A DNA stretch of 64,000 bases, taken from positions 310,001 to 374,000 of the forward strand of contig NZ_JAGSHT010000002.1 of the NCBI RefSeq assembly GCF_019947135.1, given 5' to 3'. Position numbers and translations under genes: made by a program. Below the pieces are notes generated by a model. The model did not search any database, had not been told where the DNA came from, and saw only the letters and a list, made by a program, of their open reading frames with translations. Numbering within the stretch: the first letter of the stretch is position 1; every line of letters starts with the position of its first letter. The stretch comes from Occultella gossypii. GTDB lineage: Bacteria > Actinomycetota > Actinomycetes > Actinomycetales > Beutenbergiaceae. Below are positions 27,025 to 35,232 of this stretch, piece by piece.

Positions 27025-27474
27025 ATGGCGCTATCAGATGCCGAGGGTCTCAGCCTCGCGCTCGGGGAGGCACGAGCCGGACGCGCCGAGGGTGGCATCC
27101 CGATCGGCGCGACGCTCATCGCCGACGGCAAGGTCCTCGCCGTCGGCCGCAACCGGCGCGTCCAGCTCGGCAGCTCCATTCGGCATGGCGAGACCGACTG
27201 TCTGGAGAACGCCGGCCGGTTGCCGGCGACCGTCTACCAGCGAGCGACCATGGTGACCACGCTGTCGCCATGCGACATGTGCACCGGAGCAATCCTGCTC
27301 TACGGCATCCCACGGGTGGTCATCGGGGAGAACCGCACGTTCCTGGGGGGCGAGGATCTCCTGCGCGCCCGTGGCGTGGAGGTGGTGATTCTCGACGACC
27401 CGTCCTGCGTCGCGATGATGACGGATTTCATCGCCGCCGAGCCCGCGCTGTGGAACGAGGACATCGGCGAATGA
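27025..27474 (+). CDS. Cytosine deaminase-like nucleoside deaminase (yeast Fcy1 type)
   Basis: A 149-residue zinc deaminase. The zinc/catalytic motif HGETDCLENAGRLP is at 54-67 (His54, Glu56) and SPCDMCTGAI at 81-90 (Cys83, Cys86). The late VVIGENRTFLGGEDLL and C-terminal WNEDIGE follow yeast cytosine deaminase closely, including its final Asp loop. Predicted reaction: cytosine (or a related amine-bearing pyrimidine) to uracil plus ammonia, in the cytoplasm. ATG 27025 has CGGAG seven bases upstream; an in-frame GTG at 26971 lacks a site. It differs in fold from CodA-type (amidohydrolase) bacterial cytosine deaminases. Confidence 0.88.
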   Translation: MALSDAEGLSLALGEARAGRAEGGIPIGATLIADGKVLAVGRNRRVQLGSSIRHGETDCLENAGRLPATVYQRATMVTTLSPCDMCTGAILLYGIPRVVIGENRTFLGGEDLLRARGVEVVILDDPSCVAMMTDFIAAEPALWNEDIGE

Positions 27475-27514
27475 TGCCTCCGTCACTGGCCCGGCTGCGG
27501 AGCCCGGTGATGGT

Positions 27515-28117
27515 TCAGCGCAGGCCGGTCGTGGGCACGTCGACCGAGCCGTCGCTCGCCGTCGAGATGGCCTCGACGATGGTGTGCACCGGGGTGTCCA
27601 GGGCACCGGCGTCGATGACGACGCCACGTTCCTGCCAGCGTCGCCACCGCGCACGTTCGCGGAAGGATCGAGCGGAGCCTGGAGTTCTTGCCGTGACGCC
27701 GTCGGACAGCTGCAGCACCATCGCCGGAGTGCGCAGCCAACCCCGACCCGACTGGACCTCGACCGCTTCGATCGTGTGCCACGAAACGTGGAGCGGCGGA
27801 TTGCTCAGCTCGATGCCGGTCCCGCGGATCACGAGGACGGGGCGTCCCCGGTTCCGGGACAGCCAGGCCTTGAGGGTAGTCACGAGCATCACGAAGACGG
27901 CCAGGCTCAGGACGAGCACGCCGACTCCGAGCGGTTGGTGTCCCCGGATAACCAGACCGACTCCAACGCCGACCCAGGCCACCAGGACGACGCCCAGGAG
28001 GCTTACCCGTGGACGGTAGGTCGCGATGACTGCCGCTGGCACGTTGTGCACGACGAGGTCCGTCCACGGCCCGGGATGGGACTGCCGGTCGGACGGCGAC
28101 GGCGACGGCTGGTTCAC
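27515..28117 (-). CDS. Membrane protein with two TM segments and PH-like domain
   Basis: About 200 residues. A Ser/Pro-rich N-terminus is followed by two adjacent hydrophobic segments (about 40-60 and 65-88) and then a soluble domain starting RGRPVLVIRGTGIELSNPPLHVSWHTIEAVEV, which has the look of a bacterial PH-type domain. GTG 28117 is chosen because GGAGGACACGTC precedes it; a longer reading from 28186 would run through the divergent ArsR promoter. Function unknown. Confidence 0.7.
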   Translation of the reverse strand: MNQPSPSPSDRQSHPGPWTDLVVHNVPAAVIATYRPRVSLLGVVLVAWVGVGVGLVIRGHQPLGVGVLVLSLAVFVMLVTTLKAWLSRNRGRPVLVIRGTGIELSNPPLHVSWHTIEAVEVQSGRGWLRTPAMVLQLSDGVTARTPGSARSFRERARWRRWQERGVVIDAGALDTPVHTIVEAISTASDGSVDVPTTGLR

Positions 28118-28151
28118 GACGTGTCCTCCGAAGGTCGGCGACGGAGCGAGA

Positions 28152-28180
28152 TTGACCACACCTCCGAGAAAGCGTATCGT
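28152..28180 (+). promoter_or_regulatory. Promoter of the ArsR/AHSA1 operon
   Basis: TTGACC (28152-28157) and TATCGT (28175-28180) with a 17-base spacer are the clearest housekeeping-type promoter in the window. Just downstream, TCAACGA occurs twice (28183-28189 and 28199-28205) around AATCGATT, a possible ArsR operator at the transcription start. Confidence 0.7.
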
Positions 28181-28216
28181 AGTCAACGAATCGATTGATC
28201 AACGAGAGATTTGACG

Positions 28217-28606
28217 ATGAGTGCTCGCGAGGACCGCCTGAACCGAGGCTTCATGGCCCTGGCCGATCCGGTCCGTCGTCAGATCATCGCTCGACTGAGT
28301 ACCGGCCCGGCCACGGTGAACGATCTGGCCGCACCGTTCGAGATCAGCAAGCAGGCGATCTCCAAGCACATCCAGGTGCTGGAGCAGGCGGGTCTCGTGA
28401 CCCGCACCCGGGACGCCCAGCGTCGTCCCGTGCACCTGGACGCCGCGGCGCTGGAGCAGCTCACGGCGTGGATCGACCGCTACCGCCTGCTCCACGAGCA
28501 GCAGTTCCGGGCACTCGACGCGGTGCTCGCCGCCAGCGAACGGACCACAGGCGCCGCCGCAGGACGCACGACCGCACAGCCCACATCCGAATTGGAGGAA
28601 TCATGA
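28217..28606 (+). CDS. ArsR-family transcriptional regulator
   Basis: A 129-residue winged-helix regulator: GFMALADPVRRQIIARLSTGPATVNDLAAPFEISKQAISKHIQVLEQAGLV is the typical ArsR core (residues about 12-62), without the metal-binding cysteines of metal sensors. The C-terminal 30 residues are Ala/Thr-rich and variable. ATG 28217 lies in a short leader with GAGAG upstream. It is coupled (ATGA) to an AHSA1/SRPBCC gene, the common ArsR-SRPBCC pair in which the regulator represses its own operon and the partner may bind a hydrophobic ligand. Confidence 0.92.
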   Translation: MSAREDRLNRGFMALADPVRRQIIARLSTGPATVNDLAAPFEISKQAISKHIQVLEQAGLVTRTRDAQRRPVHLDAAALEQLTAWIDRYRLLHEQQFRALDAVLAASERTTGAAAGRTTAQPTSELEES

Positions 28607-29073
28607 GCAATGCAACCACCATCAGCGCACCCGCCGGCGTTCCCTTCATCGAGATCACTAGGGAGTTCGACGCACCCGTCGAGGCCGTCTATCGCGCCCA
28701 CGCCGAACCGGATCTCGTCAAACAGTGGCTCGGGCCCCGCGGGTACGAGATGACGATCGACCGGTTCGACCTGAGCTCCGGTGGCGGGTACGCCTACACC
28801 CACGTCAACGGCGCCGAGGAGTACCGCTTCCGTGGCGTCTTCCACACCGCGCGCGAGAACGAACTCATCATCCAGACGTTCGAGTACGAGGGGTTCCCGG
28901 ACACGGTCAGTATCGAATCGATGACCTTTGAGGCGCTCGAGGGTGGTCGCACCCGGCTCACCGGCCGCAGCGTCTATCCGACCCAGGAGGCCCGCGACGG
29001 CATGGTCGAGTCGGGGATGGAGTCCGGGGTCAACGACGGCTATGAACGACTCGACGAGCTTCTGGCCGGCTGA
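28603..29073 (+). CDS. SRPBCC-domain protein, AHSA1 family
   Basis: A 156-residue START-like fold protein. FIEITREFDAPVEAVYRAHAEPDLVKQWLGPRGYEM is the standard AHSA1 opening, ending with MESGMESGVNDGYERLDELL in outline. ATG 28603 follows TTGGAGGAATC and overlaps the ArsR stop. Such proteins have a large hydrophobic pocket; the ligand is not known. Confidence 0.92.
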   Translation: MSNATTISAPAGVPFIEITREFDAPVEAVYRAHAEPDLVKQWLGPRGYEMTIDRFDLSSGGGYAYTHVNGAEEYRFRGVFHTARENELIIQTFEYEGFPDTVSIESMTFEALEGGRTRLTGRSVYPTQEARDGMVESGMESGVNDGYERLDELLAG

Positions 29074-29123
29074 CGGACGAGGGCTTGGCATCTAGTCGGA
29101 GTTGACCAGGGGTGCGGACAAGG

Positions 29124-29197
29124 GCCGGCGGCTCCGATGGCGAATCAGCCCGGCTGCGCCGTCGCGGATCGCGAATCAGCCCGGCGCCGGCGGCTCC
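29124..29197. repeat. Short duplicated segments in the gap after AHSA1
   Basis: CGAATCAGCCCGGC occurs at 29141-29154 and 29172-29185, and GCCGGCGGCTCC at 29124-29135 and 29186-29197. These direct repeats fill the middle of the 291-base non-coding gap 29074-29364; their role is unknown. Confidence 0.6.
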
Positions 29198-29307
29198 ACC
29201 GCCGCTGATGCGGGCGGCGAGATGAGACCACCCGCAACCGGCTGACGACACCCAGGAGGTCGGTTCGCGGGCAGCCGAACCTCCCGGATCGCTTACGCTG
29301 ACAGGGC

Positions 29308-29331
29308 GCCCCAGCCACGAACGGCTGGGGC
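29308..29331. terminator. Perfect hairpin before the DUF2993 gene
   Basis: GCCCCAGCC and GGCTGGGGC form a 9-bp stem with a 6-base loop, 34 bases before ATG 29365. It may terminate read-through from the ArsR operon or be a leader structure of the next gene. Confidence 0.5.
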
Positions 29332-29364
29332 CTTCGCACCCGCCCTCCCAACCCTGGAGATCAG

Positions 29365-30192
29365 ATGTTCCTGCTCGGCCCCGGTCCCATCCCAGCCACG
29401 TCGGAGGAGCTCAGCCAGCGCCTGACGGCGGGCCTGAGCGAGCTCATGGGCCTGGGCGAGGATGCCCCGATCAGGGTTGCGGCAACGCTCGCAGACGATG
29501 GGTCAGTGCCCAGCGTGCGGATCGACCTCAGCGGCGCCCGGATCCGCACCAGGGGCTCCGACCGTGGCGAGCCGACGTTCACCGACCGCCAGGCCACGGT
29601 CCTCGGTGACCTGCAGATCCAAGGGTCACCGATCACCGCCGAGGGGGTCCCGTTGACCGCCTCCGCACAGGTCCGCGACCTCCCGGTGGCGTGGCGCCAC
29701 ACGACCGAGGGCATCCTGTGGCTCTGGCCGGACGAGGACGCCGAGCGGGAGATCGCCCCGGAGGGTCATGCCGAGGCCACCGCGGTCATCGCGGACGTGA
29801 CGGCGGCCCTGAAGGCGCGTGGGGCCGATGCCCTCGCACGCCGAGGTTTCACACTCAAGGACCTGACCCTGGACGTCCAGGCGACCTCCCCGAAGTCCGC
29901 GACCCTGCGCGCCGAGGCCACCGTCGGAAAGTCGATCCTGTCTGCCAAGGCGGTCCTGACCGGCGAGGCGGCGTTCGACGGCACGTCCCGGATGACGGTG
30001 CGGAACCTGAAGCTGACCAGTGGGAACCCCTTGGTCGCAGCGCTGCTGTCGGTCGCGAAGCGCTACACCGACGAATGGGACGGACGCACGGTCGACCTGT
30101 CCCAGTACGCCTTCGCGGGGGCCCGGGTGCGTGACGTGTCGATCAGCACCGAGGGTGGCGTCGTGCGCCTGAACGCGACCGCGGGAGCCTGA
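29365..30192 (+). CDS. LmeA-like phospholipid-binding protein (DUF2993)
   Basis: A 275-residue beta-rich protein. The order and style of segments fit DUF2993: an N-terminal PATSEELSQRLTAGLSELMG, repeated beta pairs such as LSGARIRTRG and LTLDVQATSPKSATLRAEATVGKS in outline, and the C-terminal ARVRDVSISTEGGVVRLNATA. Mycobacterial LmeA acts in cell-envelope lipomannan maturation; unlike it this protein has no signal peptide or lipobox, so it probably acts inside the cell. ATG 29365 follows GGAGATC. Convergent with the DHA2 exporter. Confidence 0.7.
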   Translation: MFLLGPGPIPATSEELSQRLTAGLSELMGLGEDAPIRVAATLADDGSVPSVRIDLSGARIRTRGSDRGEPTFTDRQATVLGDLQIQGSPITAEGVPLTASAQVRDLPVAWRHTTEGILWLWPDEDAEREIAPEGHAEATAVIADVTAALKARGADALARRGFTLKDLTLDVQATSPKSATLRAEATVGKSILSAKAVLTGEAAFDGTSRMTVRNLKLTSGNPLVAALLSVAKRYTDEWDGRTVDLSQYAFAGARVRDVSISTEGGVVRLNATAGA

Positions 30193-30217
30193 CCGCGAAC
30201 TGCTTCACTCTGGAACA

Positions 30218-30258
30218 CCGACGGCGAGCGGAGGCGCGAAGCCACCACTCGCCGTCGG
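30218..30258. terminator. Bidirectional terminator hairpin
   Basis: CCGACGGCGAG (30218-30228) and CTCGCCGTCGG (30248-30258) are perfect 11-base inverted repeats with a 19-base loop, between the convergent DUF2993 and DHA2 genes. Confidence 0.7.
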
Positions 30259-30272
30259 CTCCAGAGACGCCG

Positions 30273-31823
30273 TCAGTGGACGGCGACCGGTGCTTCGTGC
30301 GCCTCGTCCGACGCCTTCTCGGGCTCGTCCGGTCGACGGACGAACAGTGCGGCGACGATCACGACCAGCGAGAGCACGGCGCCGCACGTGAACGCGGTCT
30401 GGGTCCCGACGGCGGTCGCGTGCACCTCGCTGGCTCCGCCGTCCAGTGCGTTCACCTGAGCGACCGTCATCAGCACCACGAACAGGGCGGTGCCGGCCGC
30501 GCCGGCGAACTGCTGCAGCGTGCCGAGCACGGCGCTGCCGTGTGAGTACAGGCTCGGACGGAGCGAACCGAGGGCCGTGGTGAACAGCGGCGTGAACATG
30601 AGCCCCAGCCCGAGACTGAGCACGACGTGCGCCGCGAGCACCATGCCCAGAGGGGAGTGCTCGGTGAGCAGGGTCATCGACCACAGCGCTCCTGAGACGA
30701 CCACTGCACCCGGCACCACCAGCGGCCGGGGGCCGTACCGGTCGTACAGTCGGCCGACGACCGGCCCGAGCAGGCCCATCGCGAGACCGCCCGGCAGGAG
30801 CATCAGGCCGACGGTGACGGTCTCGAGGCTGAGTACGTTCTGCAGGTACAGCGGCAGCAGGATGATCGTGCCGAACAGGGACATCATGAGCAGCGCCATC
30901 ATGGTCAGGGAGACCGCGTAGCTGCGGGACTTGAACACACGCAGATCGAGCAGGGCTCGGTCATCACGTTGTAGGTACAACTGACGCAGGACGAAGAACA
31001 CCAACGCCACGGCGCCACCACCGATGGGGATCGCGAGCGGGATCGGCGGCGCGTGCCGGGCGGCCTCACCAAGTCCGCTGAGGCCGAAGATCAGGCCACC
31101 GAAGGCGAACGCCGCCAGGACCACGGAAAGGATGTCGAGCGGCACGGGCTTCGGGGTGGAGACGTTCGGCACCCGCAGGGCACCGAGCACGAGCGCTGCG
31201 ACGGCGATCGGCAGCACCAGCCAGAACAGCCACTTCCAGGGCAGGACTGACAGCACCAGGCCGGAGATCGCGGGGCCGACCGCCGGGGCGACGGCCATGA
31301 CGATCGAGACGTTCCCCATGGTGCGCCCGCGTAGCGCCGGCGGCACCACGGTCATCAGCGTGGTCATCAGGAGCGGCATCATCATCGCGGTACCGCTGGC
31401 CTGGACGACGCGGCCCATGATCAGAAGCCCGAAGGTCGGCGAGATGGCAGCGATCAGGGTGCCCGCACTGAACAGAGTCATCGCGGCCAGGAAGATCGGG
31501 CGCGTGTTGAACCGCTGCATCAGATAGCCGGTGATCGGGATGACGACGGCCATGGTGAGCAGGAACGAGGTCGACAGCCACTGGCCGGTCGAGGCCTCGA
31601 TGTGCAGATCCTCCATGATGTTCGGGATCGCCACCGACATGATCGTCTCGTTCAGGATGACGACGAACGAGGAGACGAGCAGCAGCGTGATCACCAGGCG
31701 GGTGGATGGTGCGAGCCGTTCCGGTGCCCCGGGCGGAGCGTGCAGTGGGGGAGTCTGGGCAGTTTCAGGCATGGCGAATCCAGTCGATCGACGTGTCCGG
31801 GGCGGGAGTTGAGTCTGCGTCAT
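30273..31823 (-). CDS. DHA2-family (EmrB/QacA-like) MFS drug exporter
   Basis: About 516 residues with 14 predicted membrane segments. Typical elements: NETIMSVAIPNIMEDLHIEASTGQW in TM1 and the loop, STSFLLTMAVVIPITGYLMQRFNTRPIFL in outline, GRVVQASGTAMMMPLLMTTL and VAPAVGPAISGLVL (motif C, the antiporter signature). It should be a proton-coupled multidrug exporter. ATG 31823 (MTQTQL) is taken as start; ATG 31772 (MPETAQ) is possible. It is divergent from the gene at 32131, with a 307-base region between them. Confidence 0.92.
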   Translation of the reverse strand: MTQTQLPPRTRRSTGFAMPETAQTPPLHAPPGAPERLAPSTRLVITLLLVSSFVVILNETIMSVAIPNIMEDLHIEASTGQWLSTSFLLTMAVVIPITGYLMQRFNTRPIFLAAMTLFSAGTLIAAISPTFGLLIMGRVVQASGTAMMMPLLMTTLMTVVPPALRGRTMGNVSIVMAVAPAVGPAISGLVLSVLPWKWLFWLVLPIAVAALVLGALRVPNVSTPKPVPLDILSVVLAAFAFGGLIFGLSGLGEAARHAPPIPLAIPIGGGAVALVFFVLRQLYLQRDDRALLDLRVFKSRSYAVSLTMMALLMMSLFGTIILLPLYLQNVLSLETVTVGLMLLPGGLAMGLLGPVVGRLYDRYGPRPLVVPGAVVVSGALWSMTLLTEHSPLGMVLAAHVVLSLGLGLMFTPLFTTALGSLRPSLYSHGSAVLGTLQQFAGAAGTALFVVLMTVAQVNALDGGASEVHATAVGTQTAFTCGAVLSLVVIVAALFVRRPDEPEKASDEAHEAPVAVH

Positions 31824-32130
31824 CAACACCGCTCAATCCAAGAACATTTCCGGACCGATGAACTTTATTTTCGGACCTCGACCGCTCCCGCCGGACGCCG
31901 ACACCCGACCTTCGGACGGTGACTTTGGTCCGGTACGAACAACAGACGCAACCGTGCCCGGGCTGCAGTCAACGAAGGTGCTCGTCGGGTCTTCCGTCGG
32001 GACCGACGGCGAAGGTCAGCGACACCGTGGCCGGGCGCAACCATGGGTCATTGGTTCCGGCGGACTCGCGCGCGCCACGGACATTCTCGGCGCGATGGTG
32101 CAACAATCCGGACACCGGAGGGAGGACCGG
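31824..32130. other. Non-coding divergent regulatory region with CGGACC repeats
   Basis: The 307 bases between the DHA2 exporter and the coiled-coil gene hold no convincing gene. The exporter-proximal part (31840-31935) is relatively AT-rich and repeats the hexamer CGGACC at 31851 and 31872, shorter CGGAC at 31892 and 31914, and its complement GGTCCG at 31927, a likely cluster of half-sites for an exporter regulator. No regulator gene is adjacent. Confidence 0.45.
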
Positions 32131-33063
32131 ATGCCGGAGGCACGCGACAGGGCCCAGGAGCCGTTGCAGGCGGATGCGTACGAGCTGTACGGCCTCCTGC
32201 CGGGCGAGTTCACGGCAGCGCGCAACACGCTCGCGGCCACGCTCAAGGCAGACGGCGACACGGCTCGCGCGGCTGCGGTCAAGGCGCTCCGTAAACCCGG
32301 GATGGCGGCGTGGGTCGTGAACACCATGGTGCGGAGCATGGACGAACGGCTCGGGCAGCTCTTCGACCTCGGCGCGCAGTTGCGGGAGGCCCAGGACGAG
32401 CTGGACGGCGCTCAGCTGCGAGCCTTGGCGACGAGTCGCCGCCGCCTCGTCGGGGCCGTGGTCCAGGAGGGCCGGTCGCTGTGCCGCTCGCTCGGTCAGC
32501 CGGTCAGCGAGGCGGTGGCCACCCAGGTCGAGAGCACGTTGCAGGCGGCCATGGCGGACGCGGACGCGGAGGCCGCCGTGCTCGGCGGGCTGCTCGTGGA
32601 GCCGCTGCTGGTGATCGGGATGGGCCCGGTGGACCTGTCCGGTGCCGTCGCCATCGAGGGCGCCGTGGGGACCCGGCGCGGCACGAAGCATCGCGCCGCG
32701 CCGCTGTCGGCCGTCGTCGAGCCCACGGGGTCAGCCGAGCAGGTCTCCGCCCGTCTGCTCGCCGAGGCACGGGAGGAGGCGGCCGAGGCCGAACGGAAAC
32801 TGCGCCGGGCCACCGAGGCACACGCCAAGGCGAGCAAGCGCGCCGGCACGTTGCAGGCACAGGCCCTGCGGGTGCGCTCCCAGGTGGAGGAGCTCCGCCG
32901 GCAGGCGTTCGAGCTCGAGCACGACCTCGAACAGGTGGAGCGGGCGCTGGTCACCGCCGAGTCGGAGCAGGACGACGCGGAGGCCGAGCGGGAGCGGGCC
33001 GATGAGGAGGCGACAACGGCGCGCGCCGAAGTGGAGCGGTTGCGGCGTCAACGTCGGAACTGA
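32131..33063 (+). CDS. Coiled-coil protein of unknown function
   Basis: About 310 residues, soluble. The first half (YELYGLLPGEFTAARNTLAATLKADGDTARAAAVKALRKPGMAAWVVN) matches a type of uncharacterised actinobacterial protein that starts with this YxLxPxEFxxxR...LRKPxxxAWxxN pattern. The second half (about 195-305) is a long, highly charged coiled coil rich in Glu, Ala and Arg. ATG 32131 follows GGAGGGAGGACCGG, a very strong ribosome site; the in-frame extension upstream is non-coding in character. Function unknown. Confidence 0.85.
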   Translation: MPEARDRAQEPLQADAYELYGLLPGEFTAARNTLAATLKADGDTARAAAVKALRKPGMAAWVVNTMVRSMDERLGQLFDLGAQLREAQDELDGAQLRALATSRRRLVGAVVQEGRSLCRSLGQPVSEAVATQVESTLQAAMADADAEAAVLGGLLVEPLLVIGMGPVDLSGAVAIEGAVGTRRGTKHRAAPLSAVVEPTGSAEQVSARLLAEAREEAAEAERKLRRATEAHAKASKRAGTLQAQALRVRSQVEELRRQAFELEHDLEQVERALVTAESEQDDAEAERERADEEATTARAEVERLRRQRRN

Positions 33064-33313
33064 CGGCCCGACGATGCCGCCGGTGTGACCTGCGCGGCGG
33101 GGCACCGACTCGGTGCTGGTGACCTCCCGGACGGACACCGCCCACCAGGTTGCTCCCGCCTCGACGAGGGCTGAGTGCCGCCGTCCCCGCGAGCGGGCGA
33201 GAGAACGGCGGCGTCGCGCGGGGCAGATGTCCCCTGGGAGCACCCAGGCTCGCCCATTACCGTGGGGACAGCCGCCGGCGGCCGCGGCGGCAGCGGAGCG
33301 GACGGAGTGCAGC

Positions 33314-34174
33314 ATGGGGATCCTCGACCGGTTGTTCGGGCGCGACGAGAACCCGCCCAGCCCGCCAACGCAGCCCGGCCCCATGGCGGCCGGCGGTCGC
33401 CAGTGGACCGTCCCTGTGTTCCGCAGTTCCAAGAACCCGGACAGCCGCCTCACCGATCCGCAGTACCAGCAGCCGGGCACCGGACAGCACAGCACCACCG
33501 GCAGCGCCGAGGACCGGCGCGCCATCGAGCGGTACGAGTACCTGCTCCGGACCGCGCCGCCCGGTCAGATCGAGCAGGCACACGCCGAGGCGTTCGCTTC
33601 GCTGACGCACTCGCAGCGGGAGGAGATCCAGGCGCGCCTGTTCGACGTGGCACCGGCCGCGGACCGGCCGGAGGACGGTTCGCCGGAGACGCTGGCGCGC
33701 TCGGCCACCCGCACGGAACTACGCCGGCCGGGTGCGCTGAGGCGCGCGTTCGACGACCGCGGCCAGGGCCACGGGTCATCGTTGCTGAGTTCGATCGCCG
33801 GTGCGTACGTCGGCACGGCGCTGGCGCAGGCCATGTTCGGTGTGGTGCTCGACGGCGGAACACCGGTAGGCGGTGACGGTCCGGGGGCGCATGGGCATGG
33901 CCCAGTGGGCGCGCATGAGCCCGATGGTGCCGACGACGGGTTCGAGGCCGGTCTGGTGAACACGGGTCCCGGTGGGGGCGAGGTCGGTGGCGAGGGCGCG
34001 AATCGCAATCCGGGCGTTGTGGACGACGAAGGCGCTGTCGGCGGCACACTCGACGACCAGGGCGTGGTCGGTCACGAGGGCGCGGTCGACGAAGCGACGC
34101 AGGAAGCCTTGGACACCGAGCCCGGGCCGGACCTCGGTCTTGGCGGCGGGTTGGACTTCGGGAGCGGCTCCTGA
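33314..34174 (+). CDS. Uncharacterised actinobacterial protein with glycine-rich acidic tail
   Basis: A 286-residue protein. It begins MGILDRLFGRDENP and has a conserved segment AIERYEYLLRTAPPGQIEQAHAEAFASLTHSQREEI in outline (about 75-115). It belongs to a family often labelled cation-transporting ATPase in databases, but no P-type ATPase motif (DKTGT, TGES) is present, so that label looks wrong. One hydrophobic, Gly/Ala-rich segment lies near 155-180, followed by a Gly/Asp/Val-rich tail with repeated DEGAV/DDQGVV/HEGAV units. ATG 33314 has GGAG nine bases upstream. Confidence 0.72.
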   Translation: MGILDRLFGRDENPPSPPTQPGPMAAGGRQWTVPVFRSSKNPDSRLTDPQYQQPGTGQHSTTGSAEDRRAIERYEYLLRTAPPGQIEQAHAEAFASLTHSQREEIQARLFDVAPAADRPEDGSPETLARSATRTELRRPGALRRAFDDRGQGHGSSLLSSIAGAYVGTALAQAMFGVVLDGGTPVGGDGPGAHGHGPVGAHEPDGADDGFEAGLVNTGPGGGEVGGEGANRNPGVVDDEGAVGGTLDDQGVVGHEGAVDEATQEALDTEPGPDLGLGGGLDFGSGS

Positions 34175-34259
34175 GGGGGGCGCCGACGCGCATTCCGATG
34201 CTGATCCGGGACTGATCGGCACTCCCGCTGCCCGGTCGCCGCGGCCTATGATCGCTGAC

Positions 34260-35162
34260 GTGTCCACCGACGCTGCTGAGGCGGCACCCTCCGATCCACT
34301 GAACGATGCGCTCGACGTCTTCATGGCCGTCCGGCCACGGCTCTTCGGCATCGCCTACCGGATGCTCGGTAGCGCGAGCGAGGCCGAGGACATCGTCCAG
34401 GAGGCCTGGGTGCGCTGGCAGCGCTATGACCGGGACTCGGTGGAGAACCCGGCAGCGTTCCTCGCCACCACGACGACGCGCCTCGCGATCAACTCGGCCA
34501 CCTCGGCCCACGCGCGCCGCGAGTCCTACATCGGACCGTGGCTGCCGGAGCCCGTGGACACCAGCGCGGACCCGGCCCTCGGTGCTGAGAAGGGGGAGGC
34601 ACTGGAGTTCGCGATCCTGATGCTGATGGAGCGCCTGACTCCGATGGAGCGCGCCGCCTACGTGCTCCGGCAGGCGTTCGACTACCCGTACGAGACCATC
34701 GGAGGAATCCTCGAGCAGTCCCAGGCGAACGTCCGCCAACACGTCAGCCGGGCCCGCAAGCATCTCGCCGGCGAGCGGCGCGAGCGGGTCGACGCCGACG
34801 AGCAACGGCGACTCCTGGCGGCGTTCCTCGCCGCTGCACAGGCGGGGGAGATGACCGCGCTGGAGGAACTCTTCGCCGGAGAGGTGGTCAGCACCACCGA
34901 CGGCAACGGCGTGAAGAACGCGGCGCGCAAGCTGGTGGCCGGACGCGAGTGGGTGGCGAAGTTCATCGCCGCGTTCGCGCATCACTTCTGGGTGGACACC
35001 GAGCAGGAGTGGGTCGAGGCCAACGGTGAGCCGGCGATCCTGGTCCGGCGCGACGGTGAGCCGTTGGTGCTCGTGTCGCTGAGCACCGGACCGGACGGCA
35101 TCGAGCAGATCCGCTGGATGATGGCGCCCGCGAAGCTCGAGCGGATCGCCCAGGCAGGCTGA
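34260..35162 (+). CDS. ECF41-group RNA polymerase sigma factor with fused SnoaL-like domain
   Basis: About 300 residues. Region 2 is PRLFGIAYRMLGSASEAEDIVQEAWVRWQ in outline (about 26-54) and region 4 is LTPMERAAYVLRQAFDYPYETIGGILEQSQANVRQHVSRARKHL in outline. Between them is the WLPEPV motif (94-99) that marks ECF41, and after region 4 a SnoaL/NTF2-like domain (about 180-300) contains DGNG (214-217), corresponding to the DGGGK motif through which this group regulates itself. There is no adjacent anti-sigma gene, as expected. The likely start is GTG 34260 with TATGAT seven bases upstream; ATG 34248 is an alternative. ECF41 factors usually control nearby oxidoreductase or epimerase genes. Confidence 0.92.
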   Translation: MSTDAAEAAPSDPLNDALDVFMAVRPRLFGIAYRMLGSASEAEDIVQEAWVRWQRYDRDSVENPAAFLATTTTRLAINSATSAHARRESYIGPWLPEPVDTSADPALGAEKGEALEFAILMLMERLTPMERAAYVLRQAFDYPYETIGGILEQSQANVRQHVSRARKHLAGERRERVDADEQRRLLAAFLAAAQAGEMTALEELFAGEVVSTTDGNGVKNAARKLVAGREWVAKFIAAFAHHFWVDTEQEWVEANGEPAILVRRDGEPLVLVSLSTGPDGIEQIRWMMAPAKLERIAQAG

Positions 35163-35232
35163 ACTCGCTCCACCCACTGCCCGGTCTTCCGCTGCACTGT
35201 GCGCGACGTCACACCGCCGCGCACCTGAAACC

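Noticed and set aside
33314-34174. Calling this gene a cation-transporting ATPase
   Set aside because: None of the ATPase motifs are present in its sequence.
34211-34237. Possible ECF41-type self-promoter of the sigma gene (GGTC at 34234)
   Set aside because: The -35 position reads ACTGATC, which does not match TGTCACA; TATGAT seven bases before GTG 34260 explains the start better.
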